Made by a program: the position numbers and the translations under genes. Positions 9,608-20,600 of a stretch of 64,000 nt of DNA are shown here, piece after piece (positions within the stretch are counted from its first letter, which is position 1; every line of letters begins with the position of its first letter). The DNA is from Ulva prolifera (Eukaryota > Chlorophyta > Ulvophyceae > Ulvales > Ulvaceae), in contig CM041201.1 of the NCBI GenBank assembly GCA_023078555.1, positions 4,037,713 through 4,101,712 on the forward strand, read 5' to 3'. The notes under the pieces were generated by a model. It ran no database searches. It was not told where the DNA came from and worked only from the letters and a program-made list of their open reading frames with translations.

Positions 9608-11601
9608 ATGCTGAAGATTCCATCTTCAAGATGCAGGCTGCAACATCCCGCTTTTCTCGCGGGTAAAGGGGCCGCATCAAGGCGGCATGTGTGTCGTAGC
9701 AACTCTCGGGACACAGGCCCGATGCGTCGGACGCTGCTGCTTACGGGCATTCTGACCGCCACACAACTTCCAGCGCATGCTGACTTCACCTCTCAGCTGG
9801 CGCAATTCTCATCTCCCAAGAACGTCGCTCCGGTTGATGCCGTGGTACAGCTGATGGACGCAGTTTCCGTGCTCAGGGCGGTCCAGGTGTGTAGAACAAG
9901 CATGCGCCACTTGTGGCAGAATCACTATGATCATTATATTCTACCGTTTGCTGACGTTATTTCTGACTTCGCCGGTTTGGCCAACATCAGGTGTACCTGA
10001 GGACACACATCACGCCACAGAGCCATGCTTCCCTGCTCCTCCCCTTCCCAAGCTGCCCCTGCTCTGCATTATAGCTGCCGAGCCACATGCATACAAGTGG
10101 CGGCATGACCACTTTGTGAGCCACAAGGCTTCCGGTACTCAGGCACAGTACAACATAATCTTCACAGTGAACCGTTTGCTCGCCCTGCAAGCGGTTCTCA
10201 GACATCGACTCACATATACATAAGCCAGAATGGCGAAGTACCAAGCTTTTCTGGAGCCGGGAATGATGTATTCTCCACTCTGCAGTTCCATGTCATGCCG
10301 CGTCCTATGCTTTGTTCCTGGGCTGTACGGATGTGACTGTTTGGAATCCATCCATGATGCACCCGAGAGCCACGCCAATGACAGAGCAGCCGTGTCATAT
10401 TGGCAGAAAGGTGGCCTTTTGCTTCGCTTACGTTGGGTTTTTGCTGGCATTCAGGATCTGGCAGACACTCCAGCAGACAGCGAGCTGCGGTTCCGGTCGC
10501 GGGCACTGCTGCCAGCATACGCCAAACGCCTCCGCGACGTCGGGCCAGCTGTCAGCGTCCTCATCAGCGCAGACGGGCTGCTGGACACATCGCAGATCTC
10601 CTCGCGATATGGTGGCGATGCAGAGGGCATCACGCCTGCAGACGAGGTGCTAAAGTGCATCGGAGCAACCATCACAATCAGCGGACGGTATGGCCCCTGG
10701 TCATCCCACACACCCAGGCCTACTCCCACTCCATGCCCTGTGACATGCACCTGTTCCGGCTTGATGATGTTGCACTTGAGATAACACAGAACTAGTCTAC
10801 TTACAGACTGTGCACTTCACACACGGGGCCCTTGAGGTGAGAGAGTGTTGTGGGTCAACACGAGATGCGCTCCATGAGTGAAGCCTAGACAGTCACCGCT
10901 CTGGCCGCACTCATGCTGCAAAGCTCTGCAGCTGTGGATGAGCTGCAGGGCAGCATGGTCCAGGAAGCCTGGATGTGATGTTGCATCAAAATCACCTTCT
11001 GTTGCCTGTGCTATGCCCACTGACACGACGATTCGCAGGTAACTTGTATGCCTGAACAAAGCACATTCTGTTGAGGCACCGCGTGTGCATCTCCAACATG
11101 GTCTACTGTGACTTACGCGGCATGTTGTTGGCAGTCAGCCGTGCCATGCTGTGTTGAAGCTTGTGAGCGTGGTATTGCTGCTGCGCTGAGACATGTCCTT
11201 AATTTGGACAGGCATCCGGCTCCCCCGTGCCATGAAACCCCCAACGAAACAGACAGTTTTCTGCAGTAATCTGACCCGCTCAAGGTATTGCTGTGAGCAA
11301 CATGGGGATGCGCCTAGGCTGCATGTGTTTGGCTGCTGGTGGTCTTCTGCACATCCCATGGATGGCCCGTGATGCAGACGAACGGGTTGAGCGGAAGTGT
11401 GATCGACATCGGTATGCTGTAGTACTGAGGGGCTCGGACCTTCTGTGCAGGACGCTGAAGCCTGAGCCATTAGAGCCTAGTTCACAAGTGGCGAACACTT
11501 CCCGGGAGGCTATCCAGCGCTTCTTAGATACTTTGCCCGCAAGCTTGACTGAAGAAGCTCAGGCATTCAGAGTAGAAAGAGCCAAGAAGGCCAAAGCATA
11601 A
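9608..11601 (+). CDS. Predicted thylakoid-lumen protein (Tat-type bipartite signal)
   Basis: Exon 1 (9608-9886) starts at an ATG and encodes a basic, Ser/Arg-rich transit peptide, then GPMRRTLLLTGIL and an AHA|D cleavage site. This is the transit-peptide plus twin-arginine layout of proteins imported into the thylakoid lumen. A GTGTGT donor joins in phase to exon 2 (10455-10687, acceptor ATTCAG), which continues DLADTPADSELRFRSRALL and ends at a GTATGG donor with two bases of a codon left. The last exon most likely ends at TAA 11599-11601, reading a helical, Lys-rich tail (AFRVERAKKAKA). Acceptors at about 11452 or 11479 both fit the phase, and a 30-base exon at 10788-10817 would also fit. 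About 200 residues before processing. I do not recognise the family. Targeting is inferred from the signal; the exon 1-2 join is well supported, the 3' part is tentative. Confidence 0.65.
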
Positions 11602-12356
11602 AGGCGCCGTTGCCAGACGGCCTCATGTTACCTGTGACTGGAAGGGCACTGTGCGCAGCACTGTGCAGCAGTGAAAGTTGAGTCGAACAGGAATTTTCGC
11701 ATATGCATAATGAAACTGCAAAGCCGATTGTTAATAGATACTCGCAACATCTTGCCACGACCTCGATGCCGCCTATTCGGTTGAGGTGCAGCCTGAGAAG
11801 AGTTTTCTGGGCAGTCCCGCGGGATATCAAGCATGTGCGGTGCACTACCTGGCACAGAGCTTCGGCGCAACGATACGACGCCAAGCCGCAGATCACCTCC
11901 GTAACGGCCTGATCCTTTTGATGGCGCATCACGGGAGTAGCCTGGACGATTTGATATGAAGGCCTCGAAGCAGACAGCAGGAAGCATAGCATCGTTGGCC
12001 TGGCTCCCAAACCATTGTTGTCCACACACACGCACACACAGATACACTGAGAATGTGTTGAATAATTTCTTCGCAGTGCTGTCTGCGACCCGAATCCGCG
12101 ATGAGCCCAGGAATCGCCACCGCCATGCTAGCACCAGGAGCGATCGATGCAGGTCAGGTAAGCAAGACCATGCTGCAGTGATCAACTCTGGACGCTAGGA
12201 CTGCAATGTTTCGTATTCCACGTTCTGGTTGAGATCTGACACAGAGGTGGTCGACTGGGCCCTCTACTCAACTCGTGAAGAACACTGCACAGCTCATCAG
12301 GTCCTGCACAACTCACAAGTCCTGGCTCCTGACACACCTGAAACTTGCATATACAG

Positions 12357-14939
12357 GAGGTGCCTCACCTGCAGCTCGCACTAGCAGAAAAAGGCGCACG
12401 CCCAGTCTCTCGCCCAGATCTCAGCATACCAGCAATCAGTGCCTGGTTTGATCGCTTCTTTGATCCACTCCAGCCCCCGCCTCCAGCATCGTGCCTCACA
12501 ACTCCAGATGAACCTCCACATGCGTATCCTGCGCTCCCTGCTGTCACACCTCCTCGATTCGCAGATCCTGAGGCTGTTGATCAAGGCATTCGCCGCCAGC
12601 GCTTCACCCCACAAACCAGAACCCTTGATCTCAGACCCCCAGACCCCGACTCACAGCCCAGGCATCCCGTGCAATCTGCCCCTCGCCCAAGCCTCCTTCA
12701 AATGTTCCATCACGGCAGGCGGGACGCAGCTTGTGAAGGCGCCTGGCCCTGCCCTGCATCCACGAAGTCAGCTGCGTTTCCTGCCCTGATGTGCACGTCC
12801 ACGCCCGCTGACCCCGTCGATGCCTCGATTCCCTCCAGCCACGGCACCGCCAAGGCACTCGCCAGTCGCCACAACCCGCACAGCAAGCTTCCTGGGCCTA
12901 ACGTGCGAGCTCCCCTGTTGTCAGCGGAGCTGCGCAACACATCTGAACCAGCAGGCACAGGTGCATGTGGTGGAGTTCACCACACCGGCCACAACTCTAT
13001 GCTCGACCAGGAATGCCCGTGGCCTGCCCAGGCCACACTGCAGCCGTACTCGGACCATCTCCTGCAGCAAGGTGACCCCACGGCCGGTGGCAGTGGCGCT
13101 GCTATTGCTCGCACCAGGCGGCGCGCGCCCCGCGTCCGCGCGCCGCGGCTGCCGTACGTCCTCGCATGCATGAACGTCGACGACGTCGCCATGCAGCGGA
13201 TATTTGCCGACTCGGGCGGCCCCCGCGCGGAGGACGGGGACCTGACCCAGGCGCTGCAGGAGCTGCGTGAGACGGCATCCGGTCGGGTGGAGGGTCTGCT
13301 GGGGCTCGTGCAGGCGGGCGCGAAGCGTGGGGGCGACCTCAAGCGCATCCTCACGGTCTCGGCAAAGCCGATGTGCGAGCGCGAGGTGCGGCCACCTGTA
13401 GCGCCGCGTGCGTAGCACATGCGGGCCGCCTGCCGCGATCGCTGTGCAATACCGGGCATGCACTCGCGTGTCCACAACTGTGCCAGTGTGACAAGGAAAT
13501 GGGTATTACCCCACCTGACAGTATTCCGCTGCGTGACCGTACGCAGCGTCGCCGCTGATGTGCCGACCCGCCATAGACAAACAGAGGTGCCCCTGTGCAG
13601 GTTCTCGAGGCGGCGGCAATGAAGCAGGGCATCATGCGCCGTGCCGAGAGGTCGCGGCGCCTCTCGCGCGCCATGAAGGTGCCGGCAGGAGAGGCCGGCG
13701 CGGCCCTCCTGCACTCCAAGAGCGTCGCCGGTGCCTTGTCGAAAGGCGGCCGCAGGAGAATGGACCGCAGCGGGTATGCCCCCACACGGCTGCGTGTTGC
13801 CAGCCTTGGTTGCTCAGCCGCCCACCCGCCAGGGCTCCAATGGCCCCTTGTCTAGCGTTGGCAGATAGCGTTGCCAGTGTGGTGCGCATGCATGTCACAT
13901 CCATGCACATCATGCATGGAGTCACTCAACTCGCCCCCATTGCCCCACGGTATGCTCGAAACCTCCGCGCTGTTGTCCGCCCTGCCTGCAGTCTATACGC
14001 CTGCGCTGCAATGCGCCAGCCACACCTGTGCAGAGAGCTAGGTAAGCAGCTCGAGCGGGGCACGCCGACGCCGGCCGTGTGGCTGACGCGGCACGGCGAC
14101 CAGCGCGTGCCCGTGCTGCTCACGGTCCCCCGCAACGACATGCCCTTCCGCATTCCGCCCGCTGTGCTCGACGCGATGCGCGCGGACCTAGCGCTGCCGC
14201 AGCTTGTGCCGCGCGCCGCGCCAGACGCGGCGCAGGAGTCTCCGCGCACGGCGGACGCCGCGGGGGCGGCCGCCGCAGTCCCCGGCCCGCGGCCGCGCCG
14301 CACGCTGAGCATGCGCTCGACACGGTCCGGCATCGGAGGCCTCGGGACGAAGCAGTCGTCTGTGCGTTCGACCCGGTCGGCGGGGAGCCAGGGTGACGCT
14401 TTCCCAAACGATGCCTGAGGTGACGCACAGCCACTCACTGGAGGCGGGAGTGGCTGCGTACGGCGGTCGGAGGTGGGCGCATATCCAGGCAAGCGCGGAG
14501 GCTATGACGGGGTCTACGCTTCGGATGAAGGTGCTGGCAGCATGGCGGTGTTGGGAGGGGGCATGCGCGATGCCTGGGACGACTTCGCAGCTGCATGTCG
14601 GCAGATGAGGCGGTCGCGGGGCAGGCACACGGTTCTGCAGCGGCGGCTTGTCGAGGGCCTGCACGAGGCCGGTGGGTTCGCGAAGCATGCGGGACCGGGT
14701 GGTATGGGTAGGCTGCAGATGACACAGATGAAGGGTGGTCAGCTTTGGGTGCTGATGTCATGGTGTGCTGCTGGAGAGCCCCTCACACGCCTCAGACCCG
14801 GGCAAGGCTGCTCAGGCAGACACTTCTGCCTTTGCTGGACCTCGATTCGAGAACAAGCATGCAGGATCCGTCCAGCCCGCTACTACACATGGTCCTGGAT
14901 ATTGCAGTCGTCAATGTGCCTGCGGACTTGGCTATGTAA
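12357..14939 (+). CDS. Unrecognised protein, five exons seen, N-terminus unresolved
   Basis: Exons 12357-13385, 13601-13773, 14034-14392, 14489-14748 and 14820-14939 all join in phase. Donors are GTGCGG, GTATGC, GTGACG and GTGCTG, and every acceptor ends in CAG. The frame ends at TAA 14937-14939. The first seen exon opens after a CATATACAG acceptor, so at least one upstream exon is missing. The protein begins Pro/Ser-rich and low-complexity. It then has a charged helical block (NVDDVAMQRIFADSG, then LKRILTVSAKP), a basic block (MRRAERSRRLSRAMK), a strand-rich part (QRVPVLLTVPRNDMPFRIPP) and an Ala/Pro linker with SMRSTRSGIGG, which looks like repeated phospho-sites. I recognise no family. The last intron would be only 71 bases. 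Part of this gene is duplicated and decayed at 16640-17125. Confidence 0.6.
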
Positions 14940-16330
14940 CCATGCACGCATACGTACAGAGAAATATGGCACCGGGCTTGAAGGAAAGCGCACGTCGACG
15001 GATCCACATGGGGCTTTTTCATAGCAAACGATCTGTGCACTCAGCTTTCTTGGGGACCGTGTAGTCAAAGCGGACTCGCAAGCAATGAGGACCCGAGCTG
15101 TGACTATACGCTGATAAGTGCTGTGTCAGCATCGCAGCTTGCCAACACACCCAGGGGGGTAGGCGAGACCAGACTGCATACAAGACAGCCGAAGCAAGCT
15201 AATCCTGGACCCACCTTACATTGACAGAGCCCTCAGGCTCAGCCCTGACAACGTTCTCTTGCATCTCTCCATCAACGCACTGCTCAAAAGAAAACATTCT
15301 GATGTTCAGAACTTTTCTGGCTCTCTTGTGGTGTCAGATGCATGCCCTTGCTTCACATGTCACACCGTCGGTCCGACAGCTGCAATGCTTTTCGCTGCCT
15401 CCGCGCGTCCGATCCGGTCTGCAGAGTTGGGACTAATGCGCTGATATGATGTACCCTCTGGACCTAATCGACCCACTACGTGGGCTCCAAGAACATACGA
15501 CGTCGGCCTGGCCTCGTTGCCCCGACTTGAACGAGCGTCTATGCCTGTGCGCCGAGGCGGCATGCAATGTGGACAGACGATGACGGTCTTTGGTGCCGTC
15601 GGAAGTGAGCGCTTCTATGCAGCCTCGCGATTGATTCATTGCGTGCTGGCTGGATGACACGCTGCGCACTACGCAGGTGCAACGCACGTGCTCCACGAAG
15701 TCTCGACGCAACCTAGGTCTGGTTTTTGTTCAGATGTTCTCTGCTGTGACTCCGCACCGCTGATTGGCACGCTGGTCTCTCTGCACCGACTGTCAGGACG
15801 CATTGCGCTGAGCTGATGCCGTGTTTGCAATTGCTTTCTTGGCAAGATGTGTGCAACGATATGTCGGCAAGTATGCGAACTGTTGTCCCAATCATGATGG
15901 CAGAGTTTCACCTCCTTGGGTGAGCTGGGTTCTCAGCTGTGATGAATGGCATAACAGCGTTGTATGGCAACTGATGCGGCACGATGAATAGCCAGCATCA
16001 TCTGCCTTTAACAGCATAGCCTCAAAAAGTGACGAACTATGCACTTAAGTTGTGGTTGCATCCCATAGGTAGCTCAAGTATGCTTGTGTCAGCCATCTGC
16101 GCGATGCTGACCTTCTCAGCCAGGCACCGTAACTGGGTAGATGAATATGCAAACAGTCGCCGAGCCTTCTCAAAGCATACCCCAGCACAAAACGGTCGTG
16201 CTGGCCCTGATGCCGGGGTCTTCTATTGCCTTGCTGGTGGTGGCATCCACTTGTATATTCAGCAGTAAGCTGTGCTTCCCATGCCCGACGCTGAGATGGA
16301 GCATTGCGAGTGTTGAACACTGCAACATTT
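14940..16330. other. Gene-free stretch
   Basis: The base composition is more even than in the exons, and only short scattered frames on both strands occur. I see no domain, repeat or RNA gene here. Confidence 0.5.
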
Positions 16331-16346
16331 GCTGTGTGTACAGTTA

Positions 16347-16500
16347 ATGATGGCTTCATCAGAGCTGGAGGCGTTCATTCAAGGGTGTGAGAACCTGCCA
16401 CCAGGCACTGTGGATAGGTTGCACGAGAAGACGTACACCAATGTGGCTATGGTGCAAGCTGCGACGAGGGAGGAGTTGCAGGCTGCTCTGGGGCAAGGTC
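16347..16500 (+). CDS. Small helical (SAM-like?) exon of unknown gene
   Basis: After a TACAG and two ATGs (16347, 16350), the frame reads SELEAFIQGC, then LPPGTVDRLHEKTY, then MVQAATREELQAAL. The spacing of hydrophobic residues resembles a SAM-domain-like helix bundle. Unlike neighbouring noise it has balanced codon use and a coherent hydrophobic pattern. The open frame runs on to about 16553, but the part after 16500 looks unstructured. It may be a single exon of a gene otherwise lost. The resemblance is an inference only. Confidence 0.35.
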
Positions 16501-16639
16501 CAGGAGGCCTGCTTCACCAGCACTGTCACCCAAGCTCATGTGCGCATCGGTAACAACGTGTTTGAATGCGTAGCTGACAGTATTACACTACATTAGAGAG
16601 AGGCTTGACCGGCGGGCTTGCCAAGTCAGGTGCCACCGG

Positions 16640-17125
16640 ATTCCCTGCATGCCGCTGTGTGTTGACACACGCTGAGCATGCGCTCAACACTGCCCGGCAA
16701 CGGAGTGGGACGAAGCTGCAGTGTGTGCGTTCGACCCGGTCGGCTGGGAGCCAGGCGACTCTTTCCCAAACGAGGCCTCAGGTGGCGCACAACTACTCAC
16801 TGGAGGCGGAAGTGGGTGCTTGGTGTCCGCTGCAATCGCAGTCGGGCGCATGTCCAGGCAAGCGTAGAGGCTACAACGGGGGCTACACTTCGTACAGAGC
16901 TGGGCTGGCAGCATGGCGGTCCTGAGAGACGTGCGGTGTGAGGGCCGAGGTTGCGGCTGTATATTGGCAAATGGGGCGGTCGCGGGCAGGCACACGAGCC
17001 TGTCACTACGGTAGTGACGGCTTGTAGAGGGCCTGTACGAGGCAGATGGGTGTGCGAAGCATGAGCAACCAGGTGGCATGGGTAGGCTGCAGATGAGGGG
17101 TGGTCAGCATTGGGTGCTGATGTGA
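16640..17125 (+). pseudogene. Decayed partial duplicate of the 12.4-14.9 kb gene
   Basis: This stretch follows 14270-14770 in the same order: ACGCTGAGCATGCGCTC, the CGTTCGACCCGGTCGG segment, CACTCACTGGAGGCGG-like intron bases, the CCAGGCAAGCG acceptor region, GCTGGCAGCATGGCGGT, and finally GGTAGGCTGCAGATGA. It contains many substitutions, small insertions and deletions, and in-frame stops, so the reading frame of the source exons is destroyed. The source intron is retained, which points to DNA-level duplication rather than retroposition. It begins about 1.7 kb downstream of the source gene's stop, in the same orientation. Confidence 0.85.
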
Positions 17126-17419
17126 TGTGATGTGAAGCTTCCCCAACGATCGGGGTGCCGGCAGCGTGGCCATGGTGTACAGCGACCGTGCAGTACATCA
17201 GACAAGTATCCATTGCGCGTGTTGCAGCGCATACCGCTGGCACACGGCCACTGATCAGCCGTGCATGCATGAGTCTCCACAAGCAACGAGAGCAAGCTGC
17301 ACTGCAATAGACTGTCTGCGGCCAGCATGCTCATGCTGAGCCCCACACAGTCGCGCCAACCCAGTTGGACCCCACACTGTGCAGCACACCCCCCCCCTCA
17401 CGGTGGTCTTACCCGGCCG

Positions 17420-17686
17420 TCACAGCCAGGGCGCCCAGCCGGGGAAATGCATGCACAGCAGCGCGGGGTCCGTCGCCTCATGGAGCAGCTGCGTTACATG
17501 CCCCTCAATGCTCAGCTGCTCCGGCTCCCCCCAGTCAAGGCCGCGCAGCTTATCCGAGACGCGCGAGATGGCGTGCCCGGCGTCCGGGCTGAGCGCCGGC
17601 TCGCCGCTGTCGCCGCTGGCGCGCTGATGCTTGGACAGCTTGGCCGGGGTCGCCGCCCACGCCTGCAGAGGGTCGTGCACAAACAC
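17420..17686 (-). CDS. ATM: ATM last exon: FATC domain
   Basis: The acceptor GTGCAG at 17687-17692 joins in phase to VFVHDPLQAWAATPAK, which directly continues the VATVVE end of the kinase exon. The frame then runs through GHVTQLLHEATDPALL to FPGWAPWL and a stop at 17422-17420. The aromatic C-terminus is the FATC hallmark. Confidence 0.95.
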   Translation of the reverse strand: MFVHDPLQAWAATPAKLSKHQRASGDSGEPALSPDAGHAISRVSDKLRGLDWGEPEQLSIEGHVTQLLHEATDPALLCMHFPGWAPWL

Positions 17687-20600
17687 CTGCACCACCGTCG
17701 CAGCACCTCAGCGCGCCCCTGCGATCCGGTCTCGCTGCGGCGTGTCACACGCGGCAGACTGCCGAGTGTGTTACAAGGCTTCAGACGGAGACGCGGGCAG
17801 CACCGCGGGGCGCGTGACATGACACATCACGAGACCAGAGGGACGCGCATATGCAAGCCAACTTGCATCAGCCGATCTGTGTGGGGCCACAGCGCTGATG
17901 CAAGGTAGACAGCCTGGCGAGATTGCATGTGCTGAATATGCAGCCCTGGATCATGTATGCTTTGCGTGTCTTTGGTGTGCCAATCGGTGGCTCAGTGCGA
18001 GAGCAGCAGCAAGCGTGGGCGGCGGGGTCGGCTTGGGAGGCGCACCTCGACGACGGTGGCGACGGCGTCGTGCGCGGCACGCAGCACGCGCAGCGCGTGC
18101 TCCGCGCAGGCGCGCAGCGTGCCGTTGACGCCCTCTACGCCGAGGCCGTCCACGACATCCCGCGTCATGCGGAACGGCGTCAGCTCCGGCGTCGGCAGCA
18201 GGCGGCCGCCCTCAAAGGCGATACCGAGGTCGATGTGCAGCACCTCGGCGGTGGCAGCGTCCAGCAGCACGTTGCTGCCGTGCCGGTCGCCGAGGCCAAT
18301 AATGTACCCCGCGATCGACGCGACCGCCACGCTGCGGCCATACGCCCGCCGCTTCTCCAGCCTGCATGCTTCGCGTGCTATGCTCCGAATGCAAACAGTC
18401 ATCAAAGCAAGCACGCTGCACCCGCTGCATGCGTGGGATCGCACCGCGCTGTGCGGAAGACCAAGGTACGCACCACAGCATGGCGGAGGTGTAGCGCTCG
18501 GTGAAGAAGTGCCGCAGCACGGGCGGGAAGCGCGCGGCGACGCGGTCGTACGCAGCGCGCACGCCGCGCTTGCCGGGCTCTCGGTGCGCCGTGGACAGCG
18601 CGGTGTAGCAGTCGCCGCTCGAGAGCTCCCCGGCGCGGCGGTAGCGCTCGTGCGCGCCCCCGGCGCCGTTGGCAGCACCGCCAGTCAGGTAGTCGTTTAG
18701 GGAGATGGTGTTGGTCACCCACTGCACGAGGCCGCAGTCTCCGGAGAAGGCGACCGCGTGGTAGGTGGCCATGCGCAGGCGCCGAGTCGCCGAAGCCGCA
18801 TCGGACGCGAGGAGGTGGTTAACCAGCGCAAAGTACTGCTGCATCACCGCGTCCTGCCGCAGGTCGTCGTTGCTCTTCACCAGCTGCTTGTGCCTCTGCA
18901 GCAGATAGATGCTTTGGGCCCATGCATGCGAGCCCTCCATGCATGCACTCCCTCCGTGCCGGCCGTATCTTGTGCGGTTACGTGAGGGAGCAGATCTGGG
19001 GCATCGCGCAACCGCAACAAGTGCATTTTGGCGCCGGAACTTGCTGCAGACACCCGGAATCGACGTTTCATTGCATGCGCGAGGTGGGCACGCACCTGGC
19101 CAGAACTGTCGACGACCTCGATGCATTTGGGTGCATGGAGACCCCCAACAAACCTGATGTTCGTCAGCACCTTGGTCACGTATGGAAGCCCCTCGTAGCC
19201 ACCGTCAGGCCGCGGCGCGACCGGCAGCGACAGCACGGGTACGCGGCTCTTGCCGGCGACCGCGTCGGCTGCGCGGGAGAGGCCCATCTGGGCGAACGAT
19301 GCGCCCCGGCGGTGCTCCTGTGTCGGCACTTTGGTCGCGATCGCCACGTAGCCGCCGACAACCGTTCGGAGCTCCGACACGAGCTTCGGCAGCTCGGCGG
19401 AGTGGCCCTCCGCCTCCTGCATGCACCGCGGCTCAGGCACATACCCCGTCGGACACATACCCTTGCGGCGGGGGCGCATGCAACAGGTCGGGGCTGTGGG
19501 AGAGAGAACTACATCACCTCCGTCGTTGCTTGACAGAGCACCGGAGCACACTACAGACCACTGCAACCAATAGCACATGACCCATAATCAGGCTGTGGGG
19601 GATTTCAGGAGGGACCCCGCCCTGTGGCTCTGAAGATGTGCCTTCACAGGCGGCCCGTGGTGACAGAGCAGAGGCGAGAGACACCCGTATGCAGCAGGAA
19701 ACTGGCCTAGCTGCATCATGAGCCCCTTCGGCTGGAATCACCATTCTCCTGACACTGCTTTGTGCAGACATGCTTACTCAAGCGGCGGTCCCGACGCGCG
19801 CTGAGGCCACACACCTGTAGCACCTGCTGGGCAGCTTCCTTCCTCGTCACACTCGAGTGCGTTTCCAGACACAGCAGGTGCAGCAGAACGTGGTGCGGGT
19901 GCTGCACCGCAAGCCGCGTCACAACCTTCCACAGAAGCTTCTGGAAGGGCGTGTCCTGCATCGTCAGCCGCGACGCCATCTGGTACGCGAGATACAGCAG
20001 CTTGTGGCTGGGCACGGCCTTCAGAACCTTCCGGAAGACGGCCTCGAGCTCCGGCGCGTCGTCGGCGGCGGCCGTGTTCTGCAGCCACAGCTGCACCAGC
20101 CGCAGCATAGCACGCATGTCGTACGCGCTGCTGTGGACCAGCGCGTCCGAATACGCCACCAACGCCACCTGCATAGAATGAACAAAATACTAGAGCTCAG
20201 GCCATTGTGTGGCAGAAGCATATCACCAGGCATTGCAAACACAAGTCCTGACCGGCCACCTGCACAGCATGCATGCACATCGTCTCGGCGGCGAGCCCCC
20301 TAAATCCCAGCTTGCGTGTTTCAGAGAAGCAACGCGCAGCGACACAGCAAATCCACATGTACGGTACCGGCATGTCCCCAGAGCCACCTTGACCGGCTCC
20401 GTCTCCCTTGCTCTTGCGGCATTCAAAGCCATATTTTTATTTTTATTTTAGCGCAGCGCTCCAGCACAGTGCACAACAGCACCACAAACAATCAGGCGCA
20501 CATCATGCGTATGCGTTATACCTCCGCCGCCCCCTCCACACCTGCCCCCCCCCCGGAGCAACGGCCCAGCAGAGGATTCACAGATACGCAGAGCACAAGC

